Positions 34,935-46,052 of a stretch of 64,000 nucleotides of DNA are shown here, piece by piece. Numbering within the stretch: position 1 is the first letter of the stretch; the number at the start of each line of letters is the position of its first letter. The notes under the pieces are model-generated. The model searched no databases. It had not been told where the DNA came from and saw nothing but the letters and a program-made list of their open reading frames with translations. Both the position numbers and the translations under genes were made by a program. Where the stretch lies: assembly GCF_037126465.1 (NCBI RefSeq), contig NC_088203.1, positions 79,766,168 through 79,830,167 of the forward strand. The letters are read 5' to 3'. The DNA is from Ornithodoros turicata (taxonomy: Eukaryota > Arthropoda > Arachnida > Ixodida > Argasidae).

Positions 34935-35842
34935 TAGGGTTTCCGGTTTTCGGTGGTTATTCTTTTAGAGAAACGGTGGAAAAAAACGGTGGTTATTCCG
35001 CTCACCACGAAGCGGTGGCTTTCGATGGAAATATCTTAAACATCAAGACGCTCGGTGAAACTCGGCGAGAAACGATACTGGCGCTAGCTATACACTCTAA
35101 ACCTTGTAACATTTAAAGTTACCTTCAAAACAGGATAACTTTTGAAATAATGTTACCGTCTTCGAACGTAGAAGTTACATTTATGTTTAAGAGTTATTTC
35201 GGTGCTGCTTGGGTGCCATTCAAGGTTATGGCATATAAATGAAGGTCGTTACCTCTAAATATAACGTAACCCATAACTTTACTCCCTCCCTCCTCACTGT
35301 CTTTCCCAGACAAGAAAGAGGGTCGAACGGGTGCCCCTGAAAGAAAGGTGTAGCGATTTGAAGCAGGTGCTGCCATTCATTTGCATGGCACAGCGGATAA
35401 GACGCTCAGCGCGAAGGACCAGGGTTCGAATCCCGGACCACTTATGCTGCTTCAAGTTTCTCTAACGTTTTCAGATCCCGTGAGATCTCTCCGACCGAAG
35501 CGTGCTTAGACATGCCAGGTCACATTCGGTGTTCCCTAACAAAGCAGTTCGTGAGTACACAGGTGTATTGGTAAATACACTATTTGGAACTACCCCCCAG
35601 ATTTCGTCCCCGTGGAAAGCTGAGTGGAGTGCAAAGGCACAGTGAGGTGAATAACCGTCGTTTTCGAGCGCTGGTTTGCTTTGCCCGTTCCAAATTCCCT
35701 TCTTTGATGCAAAACCGAGCAGCCTGAGAAGGTCATTTGCGGTGGTTATCGGTGCAAGATCCGTTTCCACCGAACATGAGAAAATTTTACCGGCGTACGT
35801 TTATCGGTGCTTTTCGGAAACTACCGAAAACTGGAAACCCTA
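34935..35842. mobile_element. hAT-type non-autonomous element with 8-bp duplication
   Basis: Termini TAGGGTTTCCGGTTTTCGGT and, inverted, TAGGGTTTCCAGTTTTCGGT. Flanks CTCATTGG (34927-34934) and CTCACCGG (35843-35850), 6 of 8 identical. Excising it with the right-hand flank copy gives the LINE-D codons Asn-Asn-Phe-Ser-Leu-Asp-Ile-Ser-Ser without a break. Internal GGTGGTTATC motifs repeat near both ends. No transposase. Confidence 0.85.
35384..35448 (+). other. tRNA-like Pol III box module inside the hAT-type element
   Basis: A-box-like TGGCACAGCGGATAAGACGC (35387-35406) and B box GGGTTCGAATCCC (35423-35435), with the outer ends GCAT/ATGC complementary. Only 65 nt and lacking a proper anticodon arm, so not a functional tRNA; likely a SINE head or tRNA fossil. 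Confidence 0.55.
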
Positions 35843-36467
35843 CTCACCGGATATATCCAGCGAAACGATAAGCACTGACCTTAGCGATCACTTGCCAGTA
35901 TTTCTTTGCTGTCATGTTCGTAACCGAGAACAAAGGGAGGTTATTAGGAAAGCAAGAGATCAATGACAACAAACTGCTAATATTTAGGGATAAAATACAA
36001 TCTTTCGACTGGAGTCATGCCATAGACTGCAAATACTCGAATACTGCATTTGAGCTATTTTTTCAATCGCATACGTGACATGTATAGTGATTGCTTTCCT
36101 TCTACTTGTAAATTAAAACCCAAAGTTGCGCGCAAAATCTGGGTAACTGAGGGTATTCTGAAATCCATGAGAGAACATGGGAAGCTATTCAAGAAATTTT
36201 TAGAAAGCACGGATCCCGTGATGCTCATGAGGTTCAAGAAGCTACGTAGTGATGTCACTAAGATGCTCAAGAAAGCCAAGGAAAACTACACCTTGAGCAT
36301 TTTCTCGTCATGTATAGGCAACAGCTCTGTGGAGAAACATTAACAATTTATTAAGCCATGCTGCTCCTCGCCCTACACTTCAATACGTACTACTTGTGGA
36401 CGGCAGCACCCACCGTGGGAATGATGTGGCCCAGGTTTTTAATGTTTACTTAGTTATCTTCCCTGGA

Positions 36468-37730
36468 GCTTCGTAAGCGGAACTGCAGCAAAATCGCGCA
36501 GTGTGCGCAAGAACTAACGGACCATATACCTGATTGATTATTTAAAAGAAAACCAGGGAGACCTGCCTTCACTGTTGCCCCAACCGCTTCTTCAGTAACA
36601 CCATGGACACTGCCGAAACCATCCATCTCGTCTCACATCCCGGGTATCAAGGGGCCGAAGAGCCAAACCCCTGCTCCAGTCCTCAAGCAGGTTACTCTGA
36701 AGTGGATGGACGCTGCATACGGAAACCAAACCGCCGTATATACGGACGGTTCCTCCACTACTGGCGGCTCATCTGCGGCATTTGTAATTCCAGAGGAGTC
36801 AATTTCACGTGGGTTCTGCCTATCGCACCGCACCTCGGCCACCTCTGCGGAGTTGTATGCCATCCTGCTATTCCTAAAGTCTATTTTGGATCACCACCCC
36901 CGCCTCTGGGTGGTTTACACAGATTCGCGGGCAGCGCCGCAGTGCATAGACAACATGGGCATCCGTGGCTCCTTGGCTCCGGTGATAGTGAACATCCTGA
37001 CGACGCTCAAGGTTCTATAAGACAGGGGCCACCGGCTCACCCTCCAATGAGTCCCTAGCCACATTGGAATAAGAGGCAATGAAGTAGCGGATCGGGCAGC
37101 TGCTGCGGCTCACCATCGCCGCTCAGCAGTCCCCATCATATACTTTCGGATGGGGATAAGCGCTCCCTCTTGTCCTCGTTGACGTCGCTTTGGGCCCATC
37201 AGGAATGGTGTCATGACATCACCCGGTGGTCGGTTCTGTATGCTGTTGACCCAACGCTTTTATTTGAAATCCCAGGCGCTTTCCATCGCCTCTTGACGTC
37301 TCTCGTACGTCGTTTACGACTTATTAGCGTCGCATTCACCCCTGCATTCCGGTATAGGCTGGTCCACAGCAACACGGCGCTGTGTACAACTTGTGGTTTC
37401 CCGGCAACGATCCGACACATTCTCGAAGACTGCAGCCAGTACGTACGCGAGCGACGGGCCTTTAAATGTCAACTTGAAATGCTGGATCAGAGGCCATTCA
37501 ACATCTGCAAAGTTCTCGGTCCATGGAGTAACCCTGGACATCAGTGCGGTGCACTTGGCGCTTTTCTTTCCTTTCTAAGGGCCACCGGCCTCCTTCACGA
37601 ACTGTAGGGATTTCCTTCCCTCGTCATCCTTTCATGTGAACCTTTTTGGAATGGGGTAGGGTACTGCAGTCAGCGCAAGGAAACATCCCACATCATCATC
37701 ATCATCCATTCATTTATGTTGTTGTTGTTG
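36468..37730 (+). mobile_element. LINE-C3: 5'-truncated family C copy inside LINE-D
   Basis: Starts at CTTCGTAAGCGGAAC (the linker KLRKRN in LINE-C1). RNase H: MDAAYGNQTAVYTDGSSTTG at 36706, AELYAILLFLKSILD, VYTDSRAAPQCIDN. A stop after LTTLKVL (37018) and a second in LQ*VPSHIGIRGNEVAD follow. Knuckle and C terminus lie in another frame at 37170-37607 (CTTCGFPATIRHILEDC, FLSFLRATGLLHEL). Ends with (CAT)n and (GTT)n at 37692-37730. A 33-bp foreign segment sits at 36530-36562. I could not identify a clean target duplication. Confidence 0.88.
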
Positions 37731-39397
37731 TACCCCGAGAAATGGTGTACCCACTGATACGTGCAAGTACGTATTAGATAGAAGCAATGCAATGTTCCTC
37801 GAACCCACCAACGAAGCTGAAGTTTACAATAGCTTAACGCAACTGAATAGCAGCAGATCACTTGATGACTATGACATGCAGATCACCCCCATCAAAGCAG
37901 TGATTGATCTCTTAAAACCTTGTCTGGTTCACATATTTCATCATTGTATGACCGCGGGGAACTTTCCTAAGAGTGGCAAAAGTCACCATGATACGTAAAA
38001 GTGACAAAATCCACTGCTTACAGAACTATCGCCCTTTCACAACCCTGCCGGTAGTTTCTAAAGGATTTGAGCGCAATCATCTACAATCACCATTACTCGT
38101 ATATTGAAAAATTCGCTATCCTTACTAGTCGGCAATTTGGGTTTCGGAAAAACTAGTCAACCGAAGTAATACTGTTGACACAAAAAGAGATAATACTGAA
38201 AATACTGAAAACAAACTCCGAACTCTTGGCGTCTTGATCGATTTCAGTAAGGCGTTTAAATCAATATCTCATGAGGTTCTTCTATACAACAGCTGTAACA
38301 TCATGGTATACAAGGACCGGCGCTCTCGCTTCTTTCTTTATACATTGAAGTAACCGTAAGCAGAAAGTCGCCATAGGCCATTCCTGTTCCTCCCTCAGTA
38401 GAATGAGTAGTGGCGTCCCGCATGGTAGCCTCCTTGGGTAGCCACGACGACAACGACATCGTGCAAATAACCAATGATGCGGACTTTATTATATATGCTG
38501 ATGACACCAGTCTATTGTTGACCGGCTCAGACCCTGACAGCCTGGTAGACACTGCGAATCGTGTATTGCGGAAAGTAAAGCATTGGGCCGATTCAAATTG
38601 TTTGATGATAATTAAATGCAAATAAAACCAAGGCGTGCATCTTTGCTGCCAAGAACAAGCCCGTAAACGTTAGGAAACATCTCTTGATCCATAATGAGGT
38701 TATCAGTATTGTTGGCACTGTCAACTCACTTGGGGTCACTCTTTCACCTACTCTCTCCTGGTCTCTGCATATATATCATGTCCACTCTAAAGCATCCCGT
38801 ATTTTCATTGTTCTTTATAGATATCGTTCATTTATGGCCAGACCTGTTGTCGTGTCTATTTATTACGCGTTCATCTATTCCCACGTTAATTATCGTTTTC
38901 TGGTGTGGGGAACTGCGGGAACGTCGGACTTGGGTGAGCTGCTCATCTTGTAGAAGAAATTCGTTCGCATTTTGGATCTCCTTCCACTCAATCACTCCAC
39001 CGCTGGACTCTTCGAAAAACATGGGCTGATACACCGCGGATTTGCATCTGCGTGCCTAGAGTACACCATCCCAAGTCCACTTTGCCCACTGCAGTACTGA
39101 GACAGCATTGTCTATCTCTGATGAAGCGTCACTGTAGCAGCACCGCTATTTTCACTGACGGATCGACGACGGCATCAGGCTCAGCATCTGTTTTTGTGGT
39201 TCCACTGCACAGGAAAGAGGTAATGGCACGACTGTCGCACAAAAAATCTCCAACAACAGCAGAATTGGTACCCATCCAGATAGCAATACAGTACGTAGTG
39301 GCACAACAGTCACCTGCAGAGTGGGTTGCGTACAGCGATTCAAAAGGTGGACTCCAAGCCATGCTTTCATTCTTGGGAAATGGCTCTATGACACCAA

Positions 39398-39503
39398 CAT
39401 TAATTTTCTTTTTGTTGCGGAATAGCAAGCCAATGTCCCGTTTGGCTGACCTTTTCCCCGTTTTTTTTCCATTCGTCCAATAAAGATATCCCCCCCCCCC
39501 CCC
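39398..39503 (+). repeat. Poly(C)-tailed short element inserted in LINE-E
   Basis: TTGCGGAATAGCAAGCC, GTTTGGCTGACCTTTTCC, T-rich, CCAATAAAGATATC, poly(C). LINE-A has no such sequence at the homologous point between the RNase H segments, so the boundaries of the insertion are visible here: it is about 100 bp and mobile. Confidence 0.65.
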
Positions 39504-40059
39504 GCGAACAGTTCGCCAAATACTCCATGAATACAACAAGTGTAGAGTCGCCGGCCACAAAGGATCTCTGCAGTGGATTCCTGGGCATGTGGGTATAGGA
39601 GGGAATCAAGCTGCAGACGAAGTAGCGGACATAGCACACCGATCTTCGACACTACATCCCGTGATGTACTCAAAGTCACATGTTGCATCTTTACTAAAGT
39701 CACTGTAGCAGGAACTGTGCAGACGGCGATGGGTACAATTGCAGAGTGATTTGTCGCTGCTACACCGCATAGATCCGGAGCCGAAGTTCTGTTTCGTTCT
39801 CTCGTCGTCGCTCTGTTCAGACGTTTTTAAACCGGTGTCGGTTGAATGTTCCACACACTACACTAGGTATGCGTCTGAAAGAGCTACATTAAAAGCTACA
39901 CTTGCTCGACTAGACGGCAGTGTGTTTAGCATAGTGAAGGTGTTGGGACTTAGGGCACCGAACACGAGGGATGCTGCCTAGGCGGCACTTGTGAAATTTG
40001 TTCAGAGCTGTGGGATGGACAGCACCATTCAGGATCCTCTGTGCATGATCTTGTGATAA

Positions 40060-40180
40060 ATGTGAATAGTGGGCTTCTAGTGAACATGTGAATAGTGGAT
40101 AATTGTGAATAGTGGACTGCTAGTGAACATGTGAATACTGGATTTCTGAATAGCGAAAATGTGCATAGTGAATAGCGAAC
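40060..40180 (+). repeat. Minisatellite in the LINE-E 3' UTR
   Basis: Imperfect copies of TGTGAATAGTGGACTGCTAG and TGAACATGTGAATA, about five units. Similar but more degraded repeats occur in the LINE-A 3' UTR near 7790-7860. Confidence 0.55.
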
Positions 40181-40697
40181 TTGCGAGTGGGAGTGGGGGG
40201 TGGGGTGGAGGTGGGGTGAGAATTTATTTTAGGAGTAGCAGAACAAGTCGGGAGACGAGTTCAATTCCTCCCTTTTTTTCGTTGCAAACAAACAAACATG
40301 GGCTGATAGAAAATCATAATCTGTATAGATACAAACTACTATGCTTTTATCAACCAGTGTGTAAAAATTGAATGCCTAGTGTTTTATCAATGTTTCATTT
40401 GAATGCTCGTACTCAACACTATAATTGTCGCGACGAGAGACTTTGTTCTATACATCAGTGTAGGACGGCATATGGTCAGCAAAGTATTCGGTATACTCTG
40501 CCAAATATTATGAATGACTGTCCACCTGATTTACTACATGCTACGCGGAGAATTGTTGGTTCACATCGTATATGATGCCTCTAAACCTGTCTGTTGATGT
40601 CCGCCAGTCAATTGTTTCTGTAAAGGGGTTGTGAACTCGCCAAATCACTCTGGTGACTTTTTTTGTTTCACACCTGCTCTCTCATGTGTATGCAGAA

Positions 40698-40755
40698 CTA
40701 ATAATAATAATAATAATAATAAATACTGTTATTATTATTATTATTATTATCAAGT
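40698..40755. repeat. (AAT)n/(ATT)n microsatellite palindrome
   Basis: AATAATAAT... turns into TTATTATTA... at about 40727-40731. The AAT half is probably the LINE-D tail. Confidence 0.7.
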
Positions 40756-40759
40756 CATA

Positions 40760-41612
40760 GACATTCACAGATATAGTATATGATGCCTTTTATGGAAATT
40801 GTGTTGTTAAATGTCTTTTTCTTGATTTGACAAAGGCATTCGACACTGTATATTGGATGAATTATTGTTACAGAAGTTGTGGGCATATGGTTTTCGAGGT
40901 AGCTGGTTCACATGGCTTCAAAGTTTTTTTTTTTTTTTTGCATAATAGATCACAGGTGGTGAAGCACTGTGGAGAGAGAAATTCTGCCAAATACTTAGGA
41001 GTGCACTTTGACAGCGACATGACTTGGAAATCACAAATAGACTCGTTGTGCTCTATGCTTACGTAGGTTTCTTGTGCCCTATACAAGGTTCGCCAGATAA
41101 CGGCGCAGAGGATTAGACTTATGATACTAGAGAGCCTTGGGTGCAGTATACCTAGATACGGAATTACAATTTTTGTACAGTGTAGTGAAACATGGAAGAT
41201 AAAATTAACAGAATCATGAAAAGTTGTTTAAAGAGTGTGAGATATGGTAACTCCAATAGTGACCCCGATCTATTTCTCTCCTTGTCGCTACCGAACTTTC
41301 AAAACCTATTTAAGTACACAGTCTTACCCAAATATTTCTATTCCACTGATTATCGATAGACTGTCCAAACTGTTCGCGATACCCGATCGCGCAAACACCC
41401 CTTCCTGGTTCCACGTACGTTTACTAGGTATGGAACCTGTTGCAGATACCACTATGTACCAAGGCTATAAACGAAATTACCTCCGCCGCCAATATTTGCG
41501 AAATTCACCCGCAAAAGCATTTAGAACGTTCCTTAAGAGAGAGATTTTAAAACGCTTCAGACAGTATCCGTACCGGTGAGTGAGTGAGTGAATGAAAAAA
41601 AAAAAAAAAATA
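40760..41612 (+). mobile_element. LINE-K: internally deleted LINE with (GTGA)n-poly(A) tail
   Basis: CLFLDLTKAFDTVYW near 40815-40858 is the first catalytic RT block. The palm including YADD is missing. SAKYLGVHFDSDMTWKSQID at 40985-41044 is the post-YADD block, and the C terminus YLRNSPAKAFRTFLKREIL ends at 41579. The tail is TGAGTGAGTGAGTGAATG then poly(A). A T-run at 40926 marks one internal break. Confidence 0.7.
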
Positions 41613-43175
41613 GAGAGAAAATTGGCACCACCAACGTGGAAGCCGGCTATTCCATACTGTGTAAACAACTCAGAACACATGAACGTACTAGACAATTGGA
41701 GTGCAAACACTCAGATATTCGCTTCGAGATCGAACAATGTCGCCACCATGCGGCAGCTCTGTGAACTGCCCTTAGTGGGGATGCGCGGCCTGAGCCGGTG
41801 CTTTCGCTGTGGTCATCGTGCTCGAAAACATGCTTGGAAGGTCGAGTGTCTGGACATTTGAGCTTTTAACGTCGCTTCAAGATGAGCGAAAATGACTTAG
41901 TGGGAACTTTTTTGAACTTGTCTGGTCCCAGCACTAGAGTGCTTAGCAGGGAAGAAAATCACAGAACGTGCATATGTTACGGTATGCGGATTCCACTCGG
42001 CCTTTGTTATATTATATTTGTCGCTGCGGTTCTGTGTCAAACAAAATGTACCGAGAGCTAAGGTCAATGTTGTAGCAGTTCTTTTTTTTTAAATAATAAG
42101 TAGAACGATGTCACAGTTATTTATAGCATGGTTTCTCTGCTGGCCGTTCAAAGTTACTCCATAATGCTCAGTTATGGTACTCTACGCTCGCTAGATACAA
42201 GGTCCATCGAATGTATGAATATATGTATCATATGAAGGTTTTAAAATATGTGAATTTCAAGCTTTCATCTCATTTCATCTGACCGTATGACAGGCTTGAC
42301 TTTTATCTTTCACATACGTGATCATTGGAAGCACGCATTCAAGGTAAAATGGTATCACCATCCCCGAACGTTCTCTGTAAAACACACGTGTTTTGTGGTG
42401 TACGAAGCACGTGTGCAACAGCGAATTTAAGAATATACATGCCGCTGGAACCAAAAACTTAGTTTGTATATAGTTATCACTTGACCGCACCCCACACAAA
42501 GTCAAGTCCACCACAGAGGTGTGGTTATCTTGTAACATATCTTAGCACTGTCTAATGAATGCCTTCACAGGAGACGAATCAAACCTCAAACCTCTCCTAT
42601 ACTCGCACGACCTAAATAACCACCGCTGTTATACGACGCAAAAATTATAGCGAAGCGCTTCAGTACTTATTGGGCTATTCTGCCCTTATGTTGCATTCTT
42701 GCACAATTGTACATTCAGATTTCCAAGACCAGTTGAGACAGGAATGTTGAGTTTATTTTTTTATTTTTTTATCCTTGTGGTTCCCAAAAGACAAAAACAA
42801 AATCTTGCTTGAAACAAAGAAGGCAGTGTCTCCCTTCAAACGCACACAGGTGATTTTCTTTTCACAACTTCGCGACTTCAGTGTCGCAGTGCAGCACTTT
42901 TGGTCAACTTTCACACCTTATCAGCGTTCTAAGTAGAGCATTTCATCACATCCGGAATATGTGAGGCACTGACAGCGGCATTTCATCCAAAAACACGGCG
43001 ATACCCGCGTAGAAAAGCCTGCGCCTGCTTCGCCGGATCGCGCCGCATCCCCACTAGAGCTCCGCCGCAGCGCCACCTACAGTTCGATCTCGAGGCGAAT
43101 ACGAAGGATCACACAAAATCACAACAGTAAAAAAAAGAAAAGAAAAAAGATTAAATAACAGAAATGGAAAGAGAG
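41613..43175. other. No gene recognised
   Basis: Short frames only (for example 41592-41861, 42275-42538). CpG-rich at 43010-43100, A-rich at 43128-43170. Confidence 0.45.
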
Positions 43176-43179
43176 GCAC

Positions 43180-43494
43180 AGGCACAGGCGGAGGTACAGG
43201 CACCTATGAACCGCGGATATAGCCTTGTATTCCCTTGTCCAGAGTTTTATTACTTTAAGCGATACGATTAATGTTAGCATGTTGTATAGCCTCTATTGTG
43301 TTTTGCTGTATTGTGTTTATCGTTGCTCTATTATGTGGTTAGCTCGGTGAGTATAGACACTTTTGTTGCTGACGCCGGGTTCTTGTGAAACAAGCCCCTG
43401 GGCTTAGGCGGGCCCGTGCATCGTACCCCGATTATTTTTTTCAATAAAGTACTTTATTATTATTATTATTAGTATTAGTATTAGTGTTATTTTT
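43180..43494 (+). mobile_element. LINE-M: 3' UTR end of a CR1-like LINE
   Basis: AAACAAGCCCCTGGGCTTAG, GCGGGCCCGTGC (hairpin), CAATAAAGTAC and (TTA)n at 43450-43490. Same architecture as the LINE-H end at 52940-53035 (CAAGGCTTCGGCTGTTCTTG, AATAAAGGTG, (TTA)n). LINE-H starts directly after this tail. Confidence 0.6.
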
Positions 43495-43500
43495 ATTCAA

Positions 43501-44444
43501 GATGGCGCCCAGTGCCGGCACATGAGTCATCTGCGCTCTGCCGTTTTACGGTAAACAGTCTATTCTGAAGTGCACAAAGTGCGACAAACGGGTGCATTCT
43601 AAATGCATGCATCTCACCTCCGAGGATGCGAAAATTCCGGATATCGTAAGTATCTGTGACTCTGTGCCATCGCCTTCTGTGAACACTAAGCCTAACGAGC
43701 CCAACCTGCCATCGTCTACGGCTTCCCCACCGGGATTCTCCCTGCCCCAACCGGATAACTTTGACCTCGCTTCCCTACTCCAAGCTGCCCTTCAGGGGAT
43801 TTCCTCCCTGACCGACGAGGTGGCCGCGCTCCGCCGTGAGAACGCCCAACTCAAAAAGGAGTTTCATGAGTTCTTCGGCTATGGTGATCCAGATCAACTC
43901 TCTGCGAACTGAACTGCGTAAAGCTTCTCTTCGTAGAGATGCAGCTGTCACTCCGAATTTTTGTGCTAATGTGGCGTCGTCGCAACCGGCCTCCCTCCCT
44001 ACTTCGGCCCCTTCTAAGGATTTGACTAGAATGCCGGGAGTCACGTTCGCGGCACAGGCCGCTAAACTACCTGTAGGTAACACATCTTCACCAAGTCTTT
44101 CTAACGGTGAGATGTCATCGCTTGAAATGCCCAACGTACGTGCACCTCAGCCCAGAGCTTTCTTCGGCACGTCGATTTCCGAAGGCCTCCGTGCCGTGGA
44201 ACCGCGCCGCGACAACAAGGCACTATTTGTCACCAAGCTCCTTCCTGCGACAACTGTAGACGACATCACTGCATTCGTCGCAAAGAAAACTGGCTCCTCG
44301 TCTATCAAGTGCACAAAGTTAAAATCACGTTTCGAAACCTACGCTTCGTTCCACATCTCAACTGACGACGCTGCTTTCGACCTCCTTCACGATCCTACGG
44401 TGACCACCAGCCAGAGCAGCCAGAGGGCCACTCTGGCTGCTTAG
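43501..44444 (+). pseudogene. LINE-H ORF1 pseudogene (PHD-like finger, coiled coil, nucleic-acid-binding domain)
   Basis: ATG at 43502 followed after 7 codons by TGA, then an open frame: ICALPFYGKQS, LKCTKCDKRVHSKCMHLTSE. The Cys-X2-Cys and His-Cys arrangement resembles PHD fingers found in CR1 ORF1 proteins. A Pro/Ser linker follows, then a coiled coil (LTDEVAALRRENAQLKKEF, 43810-43866). A frameshift near 43870-43911 moves reading to the frame ending at 44444, which carries LFVTKLLPATTVDDITAFV and SIKCTKLKSRFETYASFHI. That C-terminal domain is typical of CR1 ORF1 and binds the element RNA. One stop and one frameshift inactivate it. Confidence 0.7.
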
Positions 44445-44682
44445 TCAAGAAGTTTAGGGGTCGGCTCCACAGCAGCATGATCTACAGTTCCGACCAACAT
44501 GCTCCCACGGATGGCAGTCAAGAATGAGTGGGCGAGTCTCTACTACCAAAACGTGCGTGGTTTGCGTACGAAGAGTTCGAGCTTTTTCTCTGCTGTGTGT
44601 GAGTGCGAATACGACATCAGTTGTCTTTCTGAAACCTGGTTAAATGACTCTATCCCAAACAGCGCCTATTTTCCCGATTGCT

Positions 44683-46052
44683 ATTCGCGACTCCAGCGAA
44701 GCCGTAGCCACCTGGCGGAGATTTCGAAAAGCTGGGAGTCCAGGTTCGAGATCGCGTCGGGGCAGGGAAGCAGCACAGCGGAACGCGTTTCTCCTGCTTA
44801 TGGACAGAAAGCCGGCAACAAAGAATGTATCGAAACCGAAAACAGGAATGTTGCAGTACGAATTTCTTCTCAGCATGTTGGAAATACGCCACGCTTTCTT
44901 TTCATCATTTCCTAATCAAGAAGAACGGAACGGAATTCTCATATGTGTTGACCCATCGCGCGCTTTCGTGATCGACTGTGTCGCCGCGGTTTCATCATAA
45001 TATTAATCATCGTAATACAGAACAAGGAACCGGCATGTCTTTGTCTTGCTGACATGTATGCATTTTCAAACCTCATGCAAAGTAAACAATATCACCGTAC
45101 TAATGCGGCGTACACAAGCATCCACTATGGTTGTTAATTCTCTGCGAGAGAAAGTTTCTGTCTGGTGTCTCAGACGTATCAGCGAATGACTCGCAAAGAT
45201 AAAAGTATCAACCAAGTTGTACGTGAATACCAAGAGCAGTGCAGAAAAAGAATACTTCAGTGTGCCAGAGCATGTTTGCAGCGCTCAGGTTTTCGCCGCG
45301 CACCATATGGCATGTTAAATAATTGCACACGTATGGTGTTAAGCGAAGACAAAGTGTCAGATATACGCGTGTGTGCCACGAGATTTCAAAATATGTATCG
45401 TTCACGTATGCATTTGACATGCAGTCAGAGTTATGCAAACGTCACGTCATATGAGCACGTTTTGTCATCACCAAACCAAACAAAGACGTGATCTCTTGAG
45501 TTCTTGCAAATGCCCATGTGTACGTTAACTTGTTCATCACAATTTTTTACGATTACTTGAACATTAATGCTCGGGCAAGAACTATCTAATTCCTAGAGAC
45601 ACTACGCTTCGAACGGAGCTGTTGTTTGCAGCACTTACATACTAAGGGACTATCGGAGGAGAAACTCGAAAATGGCATTACCTTGCAGACTACTAATCCA
45701 CATTCCAAAACACATGCTAAGTCACGCTCCTTAAGAAACTAATCACTGCCTTGCCTTCTTAGATTCTAAAATGCCTCCTTCGTTCGTTCGACTCACGTTT
45801 GTAAACAAACTCCGACGACGGAAACTTTTTTCCTACTGCTCTGAGTTGAACTGGCACAGTCCGAGATAACCAGAAGACAAAATTAATTCCTTTGTCATGA
45901 AGCACCTCAATTTATGCATATGAAAAACTGAAACAGATTAACATATTTCGGTCGACACTGTAGTCTTTACGCTCGCTTGGCTCGGGAGACCTGGACTCGT
46001 CCGCCATCTTGGAATTTCGGAGCGCCATCTATAGTTCACTGGAGTCGCGAAT
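44683..46052. mobile_element. TIR element, 1.37 kb, inside the LINE-H endonuclease
   Basis: Left TATTCGCGACTCCAGCGAAG; right, inverted, TATTCGCGACTCCAGTGAAC. Removing it gives Pro-Asp-Cys-Tyr-Ser-Val-Tyr-Arg in the host, the expected endonuclease reading, so a short AT-containing target was used. The exact duplication (2-4 bp) is ambiguous. Internal frames (44644-45000; 45165-45491) have no recognised transposase domain. Confidence 0.75.

Larger units (their letters stand above)
39032..40293 (+). mobile_element. LINE-E: 5'-truncated LINE-A relative inside LINE-D
   Basis: RNase H region: IFTDGSTTASGSASVFVVP (39150-39206), TTAELVPIQIAIQYVVAQQS, AYSDSKGGLQAMLSFLGNG, then WIPGHVGIGGNQAADEVADI in a shifted frame. 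Same family as LINE-A (6690-7060). 3' UTR with repeats of GTGAATAGTGG (40060-40180), a G-rich block and a (CAAA)n tail. Flanked by AAACATGGGCTGATA at 39017-39031 and 40294-40308 (15 bp). A poly(C)-tailed short element is inserted at 39398-39503. Confidence 0.88.
34450..40725 (+). mobile_element. LINE-D: CR1-like LINE relic hosting four insertions
   Basis: APE endonuclease end: GGDINIDMSKPSSTQIT near 34530, then SSTSLDVLITNNF, then DISSETISTDLSDHLPVF (SDHLP is the catalytic His motif) at 35855-35902. RT: SLTQLNSSRSLDDYDMQITP at 37822-37881, LIDFSKAFKSISHEVLL near 38236, VPHGSLLG near 38416, IYADDTSLLLTG at 38491-38526. C terminus LGVTLSPTLSWSLHI, then after LINE-E NHNLYRYKLLCFY. The tail is (AAT)n at 40702-40725. 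Insertions: SINE 34621-34870, hAT-type 34935-35842, LINE-C3 36468-37730, LINE-E 39032-40293. Removing the first two and one target copy each restores the frame. Multiple stops and frameshifts; dead. Confidence 0.8.

Noticed and set aside
35384..35448. Functional tRNA gene
   Set aside because: Only 65 nt, no proper anticodon arm, lies inside a DNA transposon; kept as a tRNA-like module.
43493..43912. Host PHD-finger gene
   Set aside because: The finger is followed by a coiled coil, the CR1 ORF1 domain and an APE/RT ORF2 in order, so it is LINE ORF1.
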